The position numbers were made by a program, and so were the translations under genes. 64,000 nucleotides of DNA from positions 3,162,001 to 3,226,000 of the forward strand of contig JAFREQ010000030.1 of NCBI GenBank assembly GCA_025331565.1, read 5' to 3'. This DNA is from Holacanthus passer (lineage: Eukaryota > Chordata > Actinopteri > Pomacanthidae). Below the pieces are notes generated by a model that saw only the letters and a list, made by a program, of their open reading frames with translations, was not told the DNA's origin and searched no databases. Positions within the stretch are counted from its first letter, which is position 1. Each line of letters starts with the position of its first letter. Positions 47,481 to 61,660 of the stretch are shown here, one piece after another.

Positions 47481-50400
47481 AGTGATGCTGTCTACTAAGG
47501 AGGTGATTAGCCCGTTTCGGCTCTAATTAAAACACAGAAAGGGAACTAAATGAGACCTGTGATTTGTGGGTTTCTGTGTGCTCATGTGCGTGTACACATA
47601 TATGTGTGCACCTCTATCTTTGCACAGTGCACGAGTCGCAGGCGCCGTGGCAGAATGCTAAGCAGTCAGCTGCTCTATTTCAATACAAAGTGCTAACAAT
47701 TATCTGGAGCTCCAGATAGATGTCACACATATGTGAAAGGGAAAATGGATTTCTCTGAAGAAGATGATTGTTTAAATTAAGTGAGCGGGGGAAAAGGGAA
47801 TGAGCAAAGAGACATAACATGAGAGAGGAGGGATGTGTGACCAGGAAGCCAAGCCAAACAAGTGTTCTATTTATTCTAGGAAGTCTAATGCATCCTTTTA
47901 TTCTTTTCACTCCTATTGTTTTCACCTGAGTGCTTTGAAATCAAGTAAAGTGTGTGGGAGTTACTTACTTTACTTAAGCCCTTTGCTCATCTAGGGAGTA
48001 TAGGCTTTTGAGAAATGCCTTAATTTGGTTTTCATTCATCAACGTTTCTGTAACTCACACTTTTTTTGTGGGTTGTCACCCACACGCCCAACCACTAACC
48101 TCGAGGAGCAGGAACTGCTTCGTCTGCCTCCTCATCCTCGACCTGTCTGGTTTGGTTGCACCTGCCAGGGGCATAAAATCCCATCCAGCACAGCTCTCAG
48201 GGTCACTGGAGTACACAAGCCTCTCTACCACGTCAAGGTTGCAGTCTACGAGAAGTGTGGGAGTTAAACTGCTTAATCACAGACTCTTCAAAATTCACAT
48301 GAAACATTCTGAGTTAAATAGTATAACGTGTGGGGAATGTATAAAGAAATGGGAAGAGAAATCCCTGCAGTGGGTATCTAAGGGGATGGAGCTGATCTGA
48401 AGTCTGCCATTCCTCTTGAATAATACGATTTCTTTCTTCTCTTTTTTCTGCAGAGTTGTTGGTGCCGGAAAAAAGCTAACATTTCCTCACATTTCTCTCC
48501 CTGCACTGTTTCAAATCCTGCACCTGCCTCACCGCCAGTTAATCAAATGAGCCCCCATGAAAATACATTATATATAAGCGCTATGTTAAATTAAATTTCA
48601 GCCCATTTTGTGCACAGTTGTATCTGGATTTGCGACTTTTCGCATGTGTCATGGAGTGTTTGTGTTTGGACCCGTCGCTCACCCTCCAACCGCTGAGGGT
48701 GAGACCGTAGGCAGGTGGTAATCGCTGAAAGGCTCGGTATATTTAAACCGCTGTGTTGTCATCAAAGTTGCCACATTACTCTGATCAGAGCGCTACATCT
48801 GTTACCAAGTGTACATCCTGTGGATAATTATCCCACCCGCCTCATCTGTTTGCATGAGGGGACACATCGGGATCTTGTGTTTAGCTGCTGTGTAGACCCG
48901 CAGCCCTCTGTTGCAGGGGGAAAAAAAGCGAGAATGAGATTTGCATTGATATGGCAAATCTGTGCAGTAATGGGATTTAAATGGCTGGAATTCATAAATG
49001 TTATAAGACGAGCAGAGGAGAGGATTTAAAGTGCCTGTTTTAATATTTCCAAGTGCTCTGATATTTATCTGCAGGTATTAAAAATATATATTCTGATTAA
49101 AAATGATCATTTTCAATGGGCATTTTCAAAAGGTAATGATGTTGACCTTACGAGACAGCCTGCATGCGCCCCTTGTCATTTCAAAAAGCGTTCTCTTTAT
49201 GTATTTATGAACCTTTCAGCAACATTTCCATAGACAAAGGTTGCCGGAGCCCACTTGACCTCCCTCCTTCCGATTGTGCAGCGGCAGTCATGATTCTCTT
49301 TCAATGTAATATCAACCAATGTCTGGGTTTCAACTGCTGGATTTGTTGAGGCTTGTTTCCAGTGGATCTGTATCTTTGTGGTGCCGGGGTATCAAAGGCA
49401 ATGTTGCACTATGTCAGCGCTTAGACCTTTTCTCACCTCCGAGCAGAAACGCCAAGGGCCAGAGAGAGACGAGGAGCTCACGATCTGACGTCTGATCATA
49501 TCAGGCCTGACTGAAATAGGGCATGAGGCTCACCCCGCTGTGGACACACAGATATGCGAGGACACACACACACATACACACTCTCCTTTCCTGTAGGTGG
49601 GGTGCAGGCAGGTTTTTTACTGGGCTTATCTGAGCAACAACACACAAACACTGACTCTTTTTCTTCAGACAACAGAGAAAAGGTATGACTTAAAGTAGTG
49701 GTTCTGAAACTTTTTTTTAAAACCACAGCACCCCTTTATAGTGGTTTCTTTTTTTATCTGCATGACACCCCTCTGCATGGCAGTTTTGGTCGGTGTTGCT
49801 GTGCAGAATTGCAGATAAATATTGAATTTAAACTAAAAAATGAATAAAAATCGAGTACGTTAGTTGGTTAAATGCATTTCTTTTGTTGTGCTCAAAAGTA
49901 AAATTAGCTTCCATTTCAGGTTTTCAGGGATAAAATATGAGACTTGGAAGTTCTAACGAACTTATTTGTCAGTTTTTCCTGCAGATGAGGCGTTCAAGTG
50001 TGGGACAGCTTGGTTCCCCTAATGATGAAAAACTGAAAGTTTAATTTTATTCCCCTTTGGTTGTCTCAGTCTGTTGGGGGCTGAAATGTATCAGCATTTG
50101 TTTGAGCTCCGCTTACAGTGACAAATCTTCCCAACTCTGCTCTAACAGTTGGTATTTCTGACTGCTGTGCATCTGGAAAACTTGGGTGCCAGAAAACGTG
50201 TTGCATTACTATCACAACCAGCAACTGTGGGCTGTCAACACTAGTCATAACGGCAGCACAACTGCATATTCATTTCATACATCCAGGTCTGTTTACAGGT
50301 CTCGGGGAGTTCTGCTGCATATGTGAAAAAAAGTTGGATAAAGCCTTTTGTGGCTCCATTGCGAGTCTGATATATTGCCTGTGATGTCACTTGAGTCAGT

Positions 50401-52835
50401 CAGTTGGGGCTGAAGGCTAAGTTTGAAAATGAAAAAAAAATCTTTGGGTGTGGAGTTGCCAAACCCCTGTCGCCTGCCCCTCATCTCTGCTTGAGGCAAG
50501 AGGCTCGAGGCTACATTAGCCGCTGCGAGCAAAACCACCTGAATCTTTGACCTACCTCCTTACTCTGGTTCTGCTGCATCGATTTTAATACTTTAACCTA
50601 GAGTCCACCAATGTTATAGGATTGTAATGCTGTCGTATAACATTGTTATTAGTTTTTATTTTTTAATGCATTGATTTGAATGTTTGTTCTTCCATTGATT
50701 TGAAAATGTGGTTAATGTAAATGGAGCCTTGGTTTTATGTGATGAAACACTAGTAAAAATGTACAGTAAAGAAATTGGCATAAATCTTGCAGCACTCTTG
50801 ATCTGAACTAATGGACATGGTTTGTCAAATAGTTTTACAGTTTGCTGTTGTTTTATCCTCCAAATGTGTTTGGCTAAACCTGCCTGATTGTCTGAGTGCT
50901 TGTTTCTCGTGCCATCACACTTCTCTTTAGCAGTGTCATCCTATGATCAGATCTCAGCAAATAACTTGGCTAGTACAGTATTATGATTACCTACAGAAGT
51001 GATAGACAGGCAAAACTACAAAATACTCAAGTTGTAATAAGCTGAAAAAAGCTCTATGAAAAATGGCAACTGCCATTCAAAGACAGGTGCCACCGTCACA
51101 CCTGACTGTAAGAGTGAGAATCAAAGACTGATGACACTCTGATGCTGAAAATTGTAATGATGATGATGGCACGGTGACGACGATGATGATATTGTTGTCA
51201 TAACAACAAATCCAGTCCGGTGATGAAGATAGATCTGCATTGCTCAACACTCCATCAAGTGTGCCCCCATTGTGCTCCAATCAGGGCCTCCTCTCATTAC
51301 TCTTCATTGAGCCAATGAGTTTGACGGCGGAAGAAAAGGTGGAAAGTCCCCTCCCTCTCTCCTCGGTGTCCAAAAAAACAGAAATCAATTTCATCTATTG
51401 GACCTTGTCCCATGGCTGGCTGCTTAGCCTTCTTTTGATGCAGCGCACACACACATACATACAAACCTCTCTGACACCTCTTTAGCTCTCTTTTGTTGGC
51501 CCTTCATTGCCCATGCCATATGGCAAGTGAGAAGGACCCGGTGTGTGTGTGCGCGCGCGAATGTGAGCGTGTGAGTGGACTGCGGGGTCAGAAGGGGGTT
51601 ATTGGAGGCTGACCCGCTGACAAAGACTCCCCACTCCATCAGAGATCTCTATGAATACATGGGGACAAGCCAGGCTGAATGGGAGAGCAGAAGCCGTGGA
51701 GAAGTCGTCTCCGGAGGGAGGAGGGGGTGTCGGTGGCAGAATGAGGAGGGGTGCTGGTGTTTGGATGATGGGGGCATTAGCAAGATGGATGTTAGGGGGG
51801 GATTAAGAGAGAGAGAGAGAAAATGAAAGAGACAGGGGGTAGATGGAGAAGAGTCGGGGGGGAAGAGGACAGAACTGTGATTAAAATGAGAGCTGAAGAG
51901 AAAGCACATGTGAGAAATAAGCAAAAATGTGTGGTTACAAAGGCTTAGGACTGTGTGAGGAGCGCATGCGTGTGCGTGTCTGTTTGTGGCTTTGAGTTAC
52001 CCGCAGTGTGCTGTGTGTTTGCGGGGGATAAGAGGTGATCCCGGTGCCACGGGGATCTACAATAGGCCAGCAGGTCCCTCTCTGTGTGGTGACAAGGCTC
52101 TCGGGGTCTTTTGCGAACGTCTGTGTGTGCGTATATGTACAAGTGTGTGTATCCCAGCAGGCTGTTCTCCATAGGAACACCGGTCTATGCGAGTGGAGAG
52201 ATTCTCATTAACTACATCTGACAGCCAAAGCAGGGAGCGCACAGTGAGGTAGCAGGTCAGGAAGTGTTACGAACTATCCTCTTATTGCATCTGAAGTTTT
52301 TCATGCGAGCGCGGATTTGTGTGTGTTAAAGTTGGTTAAGAGGCGTTTTACATCGTCCTCCGGCTTTGCATGGAGTTGCACAAGTGTATTCCTAATGATA
52401 GCGACGCTCGCACAGTTCTGATCCAACAATTTCCGTCACTCTAATCCTATGCAGATAAGTGCCGATAAGCAACTGTCTACAAAAGCCCTGCTTATAAAGT
52501 GTCTCTTATTTAAATGAGAGCAAAGAACTAAAACTCCTTTTCCTGATAAGTGCCTCTGACTTCAGTAATAGCAAGTATACATGCAAGTGCCTCTGTCTTT
52601 AATGACAGCGAGCGGCTAAAGGACTGTGAGACAGCAAGGAAGTACAAAGGAGAGAAAATAGGCCAAGCCAAAGCGATGGAGACATTAGGGATTGCTGCCA
52701 GTTTTGCTCCCACTAACCCAGTGCAGCCGTCACTGCGGTTGCTCCATAATGGTCACACTATTACACAGCGTTGCATAAGATAGATAAGGCTACGAGGAGG
52801 CATATCACCACACCAAGAGAACTATCTGCTGATTA

Positions 52836-52856
52836 TGTGTGTGTGTGTGTGTGTGT
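52836..52856. repeat. (TG)n microsatellite
   Basis: Simple TG run; another TG-rich stretch lies at 52984-53012. Confidence 0.9.
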
Positions 52857-54272
52857 CTGTGCGGATCTGAATTGGCAGTAGCTGGGGGAGTGTGTTTGAA
52901 AGTGGTACAAGATGAGCCGAGAGATGAGAGCGGGGAGAATGGGAGAGAGGTGTGATTGTGCTCTGTCATCTACGTTACGTTACGTGTGTGTGTGAGTGTG
53001 CGTGTGTGTGTTTAGTGGCTAGCCGCCGCTGCCATTTAGAATGAATGGTTTAGACTCTGGCGTCATAACAGAAGCACTATGGGAAACAAAGAGCCCTTTG
53101 ACGTTCACAGGCTCTGCTCCTCTTTGCTTCCTCTTTCTCACTCAGCCCAGTTTCCTCTCCGCGTCTCAGTTTAAGCCCCCTGTTATTTTTTTCTACAACG
53201 CTAATATATTAGCTCTGCCTTTCTTTCGCAAACTTTGTCACTCTCCCTACTTTCTCTCCTTTTTGTCTGCTCAGCAGCTGTGACTATCATTTCCCCTTCT
53301 CTGCCCCGCATTACCTTTCCATATCTCTGCTTGACTATCATCTATTTTCTGTCCTATTGCCTTCTAATTCTTATCTTCTGTGCTTTTCACTGCCACCAAA
53401 TCACTCTCAGTCCCAGCTCTCTGCCCCCGCACACCACCACCACCACCACCCCAGCCCGCTCCCTCCTTCACATCTGTTTCTGTGGCCCTGGTCCACGGCG
53501 GTGAATGCCAGCACCCTCCTCCCCATTATTAGCCGAACACAACTCTCCCACTGCCCACCTCCCCGACTTCTGTTGCCTTTTGTCCTGCAGACTGGCCTGA
53601 GTCATTGCCTCTTTTACAGTGGACAAAACCCAACATTACTAAATAGACAGCGGGACAGTTGGTCGGTTTATTGTCTGTCTCTGTGTGTGTCTGTGCTGTT
53701 TGTTTGGGTATTAGGTATTTGTGTATGAGCATATATGTGTGTGTGCGTGTGTGTGTGCACAGTCAGGGTGCAATGAAGCCTTCTGCTGTGTCGCAGAGCA
53801 GAAAGACCTCTTCCAATTGTTATTTTTGCAAACTACAAATATATTAAAGAAATTTTTTTTCATCATTATGACACATTCGCTGCTTGATTTAGTCTAATAA
53901 AAAAAAAAAAAAAAGACCAAGCAGAGACAGGATGTGTTTGGATATGTTTGATCCCGTGCTGGGTAAAGAGGCTTATTAGGGGTAAAAGAGTCAAAATTAG
54001 GTCAGGACTTTTTTTGATCTTTGTAAAGGTATAAAGTTGATTGCCTACACCCTTCCAGTGTGGTGTTCCTTCTCTGAAATCTCTCAGCGCACACACATAC
54101 ACACACCTTAACCTCACCCCAATTAGGGCAGAAGCCATTTTACATTGTGCTCGGTGCAACTGCACTGGAATCAAATGAGGTACACCAATTGTGCCCCCAA
54201 TTATACAAGACATCCCCAATTAAATGGTGTGAAGTGTAAAATTCCTCCCAAAATGTGGCCTACGGTATGACA

Positions 54273-54329
54273 GACACACACACACACACACACACACACA
54301 TGCTCTCACACACACACACACACACACAC
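54273..54329. repeat. two (CA)n runs
   Basis: CA runs at 54273-54300 and 54306-54329 separated by gctct. Confidence 0.95.
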
Positions 54330-55007
54330 TGTAGGCCAAAGTGCTCTTATTGTGAATTATTGCAGATATAATCAGAAGGACTATAAAAAGCTGGTACATG
54401 TAAGCCTCATGTTAAAGGCGATGGGCGCTGAACTAAAGCAACATGAATATACAGTAATTCGACTCTGGCATCTGCTGCTATTTCCACTAACTGTGTAATA
54501 TGGTGGGCTTTATGTTGTCATCCGTGTTGCATGGATGTGAACTCACAGGCCACATACATCGTCATGAAGTGTAAACATGATGAACATCAGATCAGCTTTA
54601 GACAAAAAATATATATACATGATTAACATATCAAGATGTGTAACGCAGCCTCTGAGGTGGAGTCCCATAATAGATTAATTGCTGCACATCATGGGGGCTG
54701 TACCATCATCGTACTGTATCAACATAACCATCTGCACACTATCAGAGGTACAGTATGTAGCTACAATATGTGATTAAAAGGCTGACTGCTCGGGAAGCTC
54801 TGGGGTCGTGTTATTCTTTATTGTAATGGGAGATGAATAGTAGGGGGGTGACTGTAAAGCAATGTAGTGTAATACATCAATATCTCAATAAGCATCACTG
54901 ATACAAAACAGAAACAAACCCAGTTTTGTCTGGATATAAATATATTACAACAGATATGAATATATATGTCATAATTTTTTTTCTACAGTATTCTGACACA
55001 TAATTGT

Positions 55008-55200
55008 TTTGGGAAATGTGCTTTTAGAATTTCTAATTGACAGTGGAGATGATCAGTACCACTCTCATGACTAGAGGCAGAGGGCAACAGCTTTCCTGGC
55101 TCTGTCCAAAGTTCAGCTTTAAACTGCATAAATCTATACTAAACTAAATCTGTACACAAGCTGAAATGTAAAACAAAATGTGTTCTTTAAAGGAAGTTAC
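55008..55200 (+). mobile_element. palindromic MITE-like element, copy D (left part)
   Basis: It carries ttttgggaaatgtgctttta, gatgatcagtaccactctca, then agcaacagcttt-like sequence and cctggctctgtccaaagttc, in the order of the left arm and centre of the family. The right arm is not recognisable beyond ttctttaaagg. Confidence 0.55.
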
Positions 55201-58200
55201 ATGCCAAGCCAATTAGAAGATGAGGCATATTCCATTCAGAGTTTCTCCATTTATTTGTTTTTTGTCTCTACTAGTCTCTGTATTGCTCTTTTAAGCAATC
55301 TGTATTCTATAAAGCCAGTTACTGTAGGACATCAAGCCATTTTTATATTAGACACAACTGTTCACAGTTTATAGTTTTTACTTCACTTGGTGGTCAAGCG
55401 AGCATGCCGACCACAAAGGGTATAATTAAGGAAACGGTAGCCAATAGAACTGGCAGGTAAACAAGGCAGCGGCAGCAGGAAAGCAACCAGGCAGGATAAT
55501 AAGACATCTTAAGGCAGCTAAAGTAGTCTGGCTGAGTGTGTGAGTTAAATGTAGCATATACAGTAAACAGGGTGCTTGATGAGCCAGCGAGGTGCAGCTG
55601 AGCCTGGAAAGTAGCAGGGCAGCGGTTGGCAGATGATGAGACACACTGAGGACACCTAGTGGGCAGGTGAGGCACGGCGACTTGAGAAATAAAAACATCA
55701 CACAAGAGAAAGCTTTGTTTGCACTATGTGTTTGTTTGTACGTACTAACACATCTTTATACTTTTAAATTGCATGCAGTGCATACGCCACAGCCCAGTTT
55801 TGGATGTAGGCCATACACAAATTCTTCTCATTAACTTCTGTGGCGAGCCGATCCAGTCAGGTGACCGTCGTCTTGTTAACAAAATAAACACATGGTTAAC
55901 TTGAAATGACTGCAGTTTGGTTAGGTTTAGGAAAAGATTGTGGTTTGGCTTAAAACAAGTGCAGTTTGTTTGACCCATCCATCAACCCTAACCACCGCCC
56001 TATACAGACTTCCTCACTCTTATATACTACATCACCTATTTCTGTGTGGTCTTTAGACACATCTCCAGAAGTTAATGGGAAGCGTTGCTGCTCACAATTT
56101 GAAATTCCAAAATCATGCTATTTGTACTCAGATTGAAGAGAGTGGGCTGTTATGGCAGTAGTCTTATCTGGATTGTAACAACTGCAAGCTGACATGTCTG
56201 CAACAACACTGATCTGTTATTATTATTTCTGTGTAACTGTTCCTTGTTTTTTTTCTGTATTTTCTTCCTTATTATTTCGGGTCAAGAATTAGTTGGCTGC
56301 AGTGGAAATTATTAATGAGACCATTTTGGTTGCTCAATTCGAGAGGCTCATCTGGCTACTCAGCACGGAGACCCGGTACAATCGAGATAATCCTCAGGAT
56401 TTGGTCAGTAAATGAGTGAAACGGAGACTATGTTTATTCTGGGCAGTGCACCACACTAAACACAGACATGGGTGGTAAATTCTTAAATCCTATCCCTGCT
56501 TATTTCAGTGCCAGCAGGGCATTAGGAAGACAGAGGGAGAAGGAGGAGGAGAGGTGCAGATGCTGCCTTGATTGTATTAATTTACAGGAAATAAGATTCA
56601 TTTAGAACAAACTAAGAGCTGTTGTGAGTTAAGTGAATGAAACAAAAAGCATGTTCTCTGTATAAATGATCCATGGAGGAATATAGCTGTCACCAGAAAA
56701 TGAACATTACATCAAGATAATAAAGATTATTATCACCCTGCTTTAAGCTGAATGCATAAGCAGCCTTTACAGCAGCCAGACAGCCAGATGTAGCGCTGCT
56801 GTTCCAAACAATTACAGCGTGTTTGTAAAAAAGAAATGAATGCAGTTTGTGGAGGGAGTGTTTTAACAACACTTCACATCAAGAATGCTCAACAGAATAA
56901 ACATTGAAAACTACTTCAGCCAAACTTGAAATTACTTTTTTTTTGGTGTCCTTCCTCGGAACAGTGTGCAGAGCACGGCAACGACCCTGCTGCAATTTTC
57001 CTCTGAGAAAGCCAATTTGACATTATCATGTTTTCGCGATGGAGGCGTCCCTCCAAACTGCACAAATTATCCCAGACATCCCAGCATTCACCTGCCGTCC
57101 TCGTGTACACGCCGTGCTTACAAGCGTGCGTTTCCTGACTCTCGTGTCCTTTGGCGGCTCGTCGTGTGTCATGCTTTACTTTTTCTCTCCTAATTTTCTG
57201 ACAGGGCCCCTTGTTTTTCAGGCGGCTTAACAAAGAAATATGACGGGATGATCCCTCTACGGGAACGGTGCGGTAACAAAGATAGAGAGCCGCCCTGAAC
57301 CTCGAGGTGGAAAAACAGAGGCGTCTCACTGAGTGTGATGAATATACTCATGAAGCGTATATTCACATGTACTGTAAAGAAAAGCATTCTTTGATTTGTC
57401 CGTCCCGTCGTGCCCGTCCATTTATCCTCTTTCTGTCTCTCTCTATCTGCCTTTCAACTTTATTTGACTCATTCTTCCTCTTTCCGCTCTGCTTTATATT
57501 GTGCATTAAAATTCCACTCCACTCTCCAGTCCTCCACCACCCCCCCTCCTCCTCCCACCCACCCACATCTACCCCCTCCATTTTCTGAAAGCAGGAATGA
57601 TACACCGGGATTAAGCTAAATTCCTTGTCTGTCTCACTAATTGCTTGCTAAATGCATGATGGAGAAAATCATTTTCAGCCGGCATCAGAGTGAAAGAGCC
57701 TTTCAGCATTGTTCTGGTTGTCAAGGCAACGCAATTAAAAAACCACCAAGAACAAATGTGCACTCAGGATAGGGAGGTTTTCACGCAGGCATCTCTGCCT
57801 CTCCCTCATTCTTGCCTTGCTTCAGTTTCTCCCCCTTTTGAATTTCTGATTCGGCTCTTGTTCGGCCCGCCGTTCTCAATTTACAACAGTTTTGTTTTTG
57901 AAAGCGAAATTCCCACAATTCAAAAGAAGCGACACCTTCCCTTGTAAGAAGGGATTCGAGGAACAAAATAACAAGCTGATGAAATGTGAGTTGGACGACG
58001 CCGACAAAACAATAACACTCGTCTTTTAGAGCTAGCGAACAGAGGATGACAAGTTTGTTTTCTTTGTGCCGCATTTGTGCTTTTTAATTGTTTTCTTCTC
58101 TTTTATGCCAAACCAATACCTCTTTGTCTTTCAACTATAAAAATCCTTCCTTCTCGTTTGGCCGTGTGCAGCGTCTCATGCATTTACAGTGAAGTCCAGT

Positions 58201-61200
58201 GTATGAGAAAGGCCAGAAATATGCAATGTCTTCCCCCCTTAGTTGCCCCTCACACACTCTCCCCTTCTCTCACTTTCTCTCTATTTTTCTCTCTTTTTTA
58301 ATTAGTTCCCGGTGTGTTGAAGACATGATAGTAATTTACGAGTTCAGCCTTGGGTCATGCTAAACTCTTGGGATCGAAGAGAAGAGAAGAGACATTTGAA
58401 TAAAAAATAAGAGTCCAGCTAAATGTAACCATTTACCTCACTCTCATCTGGCAGGAGCCCTTCTCTCCCTCTCCCCTTCATACAGAGCCCTCATCAGGAT
58501 GATGTATGTGCGTGTGTGGAACCCATTTCTCCAACCACCTGTGTATTGCTTGCTTGTCTGACAGTGTAAGATGTCAGCCAGAGCAATGATGATATCATTA
58601 CTCAAAACATTACACAGATTTGTGGAGCAGAGACATGCCACGGATTGTGGAAGAAGAAGGGAGGGAAAAAAAATAAGAAAGCCGTGTTCGGAGTGATTCT
58701 GTCACTGTCGGGGCCAGATGTTTTTCTTGCTCTACTTTTCTTTCCTCTGCAGAGAAAACACACTCTTATCCAGACAATTTGAGAAACTATGTGCAAGTGC
58801 CAAAACATAGCTTTGGCTTGTTTTGTGACAGTATGTCTTGCGTTAGACTGTCAGAATTGGGTCAGTTTACCATTGAAAATCTACTCAAAGGCTTCTTGCT
58901 GATGGGTTGAAATAGTGTGTCACAATAAGATGTGGAATTTACTCAGTGCTGCAAACCTACCAAACAAAAGCTGCACCAAATGAATGAATTTAATTACATG
59001 TGTTTTTTAGTTTATGTCTTTTGATGTACTCGACTTTGACTTTGAATTGATGTGATGCTGCTTTTAAAAAAAAGGTTTTTTTTTTTTTTTCTAGTTGTGG
59101 TTGTAATTAAAGATGACTACATGCTATTGAATTGCCTCATGGTTAAATATAGAATCCAGCATTTTTGGACCTTGACCTATACTACAGGCACAAAAAGTTG
59201 CCGTCTACTTAATCAATTCTGACCGTTTTTTTCTCTCTCCCATAGGATAGAATACAATTTAAAGTTTAGATTTAATATTGCATTTCCATAAATTTTGGTG
59301 ACCTGCCAGAGACAGAGAGGCTGACATATTCTGATTTTTAATGCCAAGTTTGAGTGAAACCCCAAAACACTGGATCCTGCTTTTCCCATAATGCTCTATG
59401 CCATCTTTCATTTGACCCTTGTTCTCCTGTAAATATCCTCATCTTTCAAGTCATCCACTCTGTAACAAAGGCACTCTGTATGAATTTGTAGTGTTCAAGC
59501 CCAAGTTGAAAGGATCCTGATGACATCACTATAACATAATTCGGGTTATTTTCTCAGACTTGGCAAAACTTCTCAAAACCCACAGAAGACATTATATAGC
59601 TGTTTTCCCCAACCGAGTAGAACCCACTATGACACATGTACTGGTTGTAATGGGCGAAAGGTACCTACTTCCATTGACATATGACTGTGGTTTGGTAAAT
59701 GCTTCAAATGGGAATCCAAGTAGCATTTAATGTAGTGGAGACTGAATTAGGTCTACATTCACCTTTCTAGCTACAGGAATAGGCTGATGTACTTTTATTC
59801 ACTGTGAGTCATAAATGCATATTGCATTTGTAGTATTTTAGTATACATCACATATATTACTCACATACTTATAGTGAGCAATAGCAAGCTGTTAGATATG
59901 CAGTATTAGTAGGAGTAGGGTTTTCTCCTCCTTTCCTGGGGAAAACAAATGGTTTTCTGAAAAGGTTCTATTTTAAGCTCTTATTAGCAGTTTAGTGCAT
60001 TACAATGATTCATAATTTTAATGATCAAGGCATAACTATCATCATCACGATATGACTCTTGAGAGAGGAGTTTTAAGGGAGGAGGAGGAGGAGGAGAGGG
60101 AGAAGCCAACGCAGACTTCTCACATAGACTCTGTGCCTGTGATGTACCATTATTTCAAGATCAGATCTAATCACTGTACTGTATCATTTCTGTTGGCTTG
60201 AAAACATCTCTGATCTCCTGACCCCTGAGCTGATTCTCTGGGTATATGTGCGTGTAGGTGAGTGCACGTGTATTGTGTGAAAAGAGAGCCTGTGTGTGCA
60301 AGTCCTCCAATCCCAGACTGCACTGGTGTGATGGATGGAGTGAGGCGTCTCTCCAGCTGGTGATCGTAATGAAGCTTTACCCCCAGTGTGTGTGAGTGTG
60401 TGTGTGCATGAGGGGATGGCTGACAGGACTAGATTATCCTTTACAAAGTTGTCCTCCAGTATGAAGGGCCAGTTCTACTATGGGGAACAGCGAGACACAC
60501 ACTCACACACACACACACACACACACACTGACCACCGCCTTGGAGATGATGAATGTGGGACTCAGTGTAGCTCTCAGCTCTAGGGATCTAACTTGGAGAC
60601 ATGGAGACCCAGTTTCCCCCTTTTTTTTTTAAACTGGGAAAAGTGGAAGCCAGGGCCACAATGGAGCTGTAAGCAGAGACAAAGATGGGTGAGGGTATCG
60701 GGCGGGCTGGTGTTGTTGGGAGTTTCTCGGTGAGTCGACTGGAAGCGCCATGACCTGCAACTGTGGATCCTGTGAACTGTTGCCACCCTTCGTGACAGGT
60801 CTTTTATCATTCTCATGATAACCTTACACATGTTCCATGTCACTTCCTGTCTGGAGAGTTGCTAATTTATTTCCCTTGATAAAAAATACATACAAGTGAA
60901 AGGAAAAACCTGAATAAATGAGTGAGACGCATAACAAATGCAAATGCTTCCATACAGGGTATGAGGTGTCATTGAAGGCTTTGACACTTTGAATGCTTTG
61001 ACTCATATGTCCTGGCCTTCATTAAATGTGTTTTCATCTCTCATTCATTGTGCACATTTTTAATTCGTGTATAAAACAAAGTGTGTGAATGCAGGAAATT
61101 TGAAAAAAAAAGTTGAAATACCACAAAAAGTTTTTTTGCTTGATTTAGTTGGAAAAGTTGATGTATTGATAAAAAAGAATCGCGACAAAGTGGAATGGAA

Positions 61201-61569
61201 TTAGTGAATAAATCACGATTTGCATGAAACATGTTGCATAAACATCCACTGAAGAGATGCTTCACTGACAGACGACAAATGGCAGCAGACGCAAACATCA
61301 GATCTGTGGGTGTGTTTTAAGACGCTCTTTTAATACATCCAAAGGAGTGGACCAATGAGGAGACTGTAAACTTCCTCAAATTAATACAAATATGATTTAC
61401 ATCACATTTTCTAAATGGGCTTCCATTGTTTTACTGGCACTCTTTTAAATTCATCATCTCTTCTGCAACGGCTTATCTTGATCGTTGAGTCATTATCACA
61501 TGATCACAATCAGCAGAGGATGGAAACACACATTAATTAAGTCTTTCTTTTGCCTATTTTCTCTACATC
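55201..61569. other. upstream gene desert, middle part
   Basis: Mostly unique sequence: a regulatory-looking block at 56250-56470, a C-rich G-quadruplex-complement motif near 57556-57580, C/T-rich 57420-57590, a GGA run at 60080-60100, and the CA run at 60494. 59390-59700 has a repeat-like feel but I cannot name it. No gene recognised. Confidence 0.55.
60494..60528. repeat. (CA)n microsatellite
   Basis: CA run with a CT interruption near the start. Confidence 0.95.
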
Positions 61570-61660
61570 TGGTTAAATTGGCCTGGATGGAAACTTAGTC
61601 ACCAGATCTCAATCCAATTGAACACCCATGTGAGATTTTAGTCCAACAATAAGGAGTGCT
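61570..61660 (+). mobile_element. Tc1/mariner transposase relic
   Basis: From 61599 the plus strand translates to SPDLNPIEHPCEIL, the signature around the third catalytic acidic residue of Tc1/mariner DDE transposases (usually followed by LW). The codon directly before it is a stop and nothing else in frame is recognisable, so this is a short dead fragment. Confidence 0.65.

Larger units (their letters stand above)
41065..55007. other. upstream gene desert, proximal part
   Basis: Purine- and pyrimidine-rich tracts, scattered microsatellites, and several unique blocks that look like regulatory elements (41810-42170, 43740-44200, 48560-49330, 52250-52620). A TCTCTA run lies at 46155-46177. A CAGTGGTTC-like terminus at about 49697 hints at another decayed hAT-type element. 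53100-53600 is C/T-rich. No gene recognised. Confidence 0.55.

Noticed and set aside
47082..47530. Ser/Leu-rich frames of 85-132 codons
   Set aside because: Products of the CT microsatellite and pyrimidine tract.
49697..50040. Possible third hAT-like element beginning agtggttctgaaac
   Set aside because: Only one terminus is convincing; no matching right end, target duplication or interior similarity was found.
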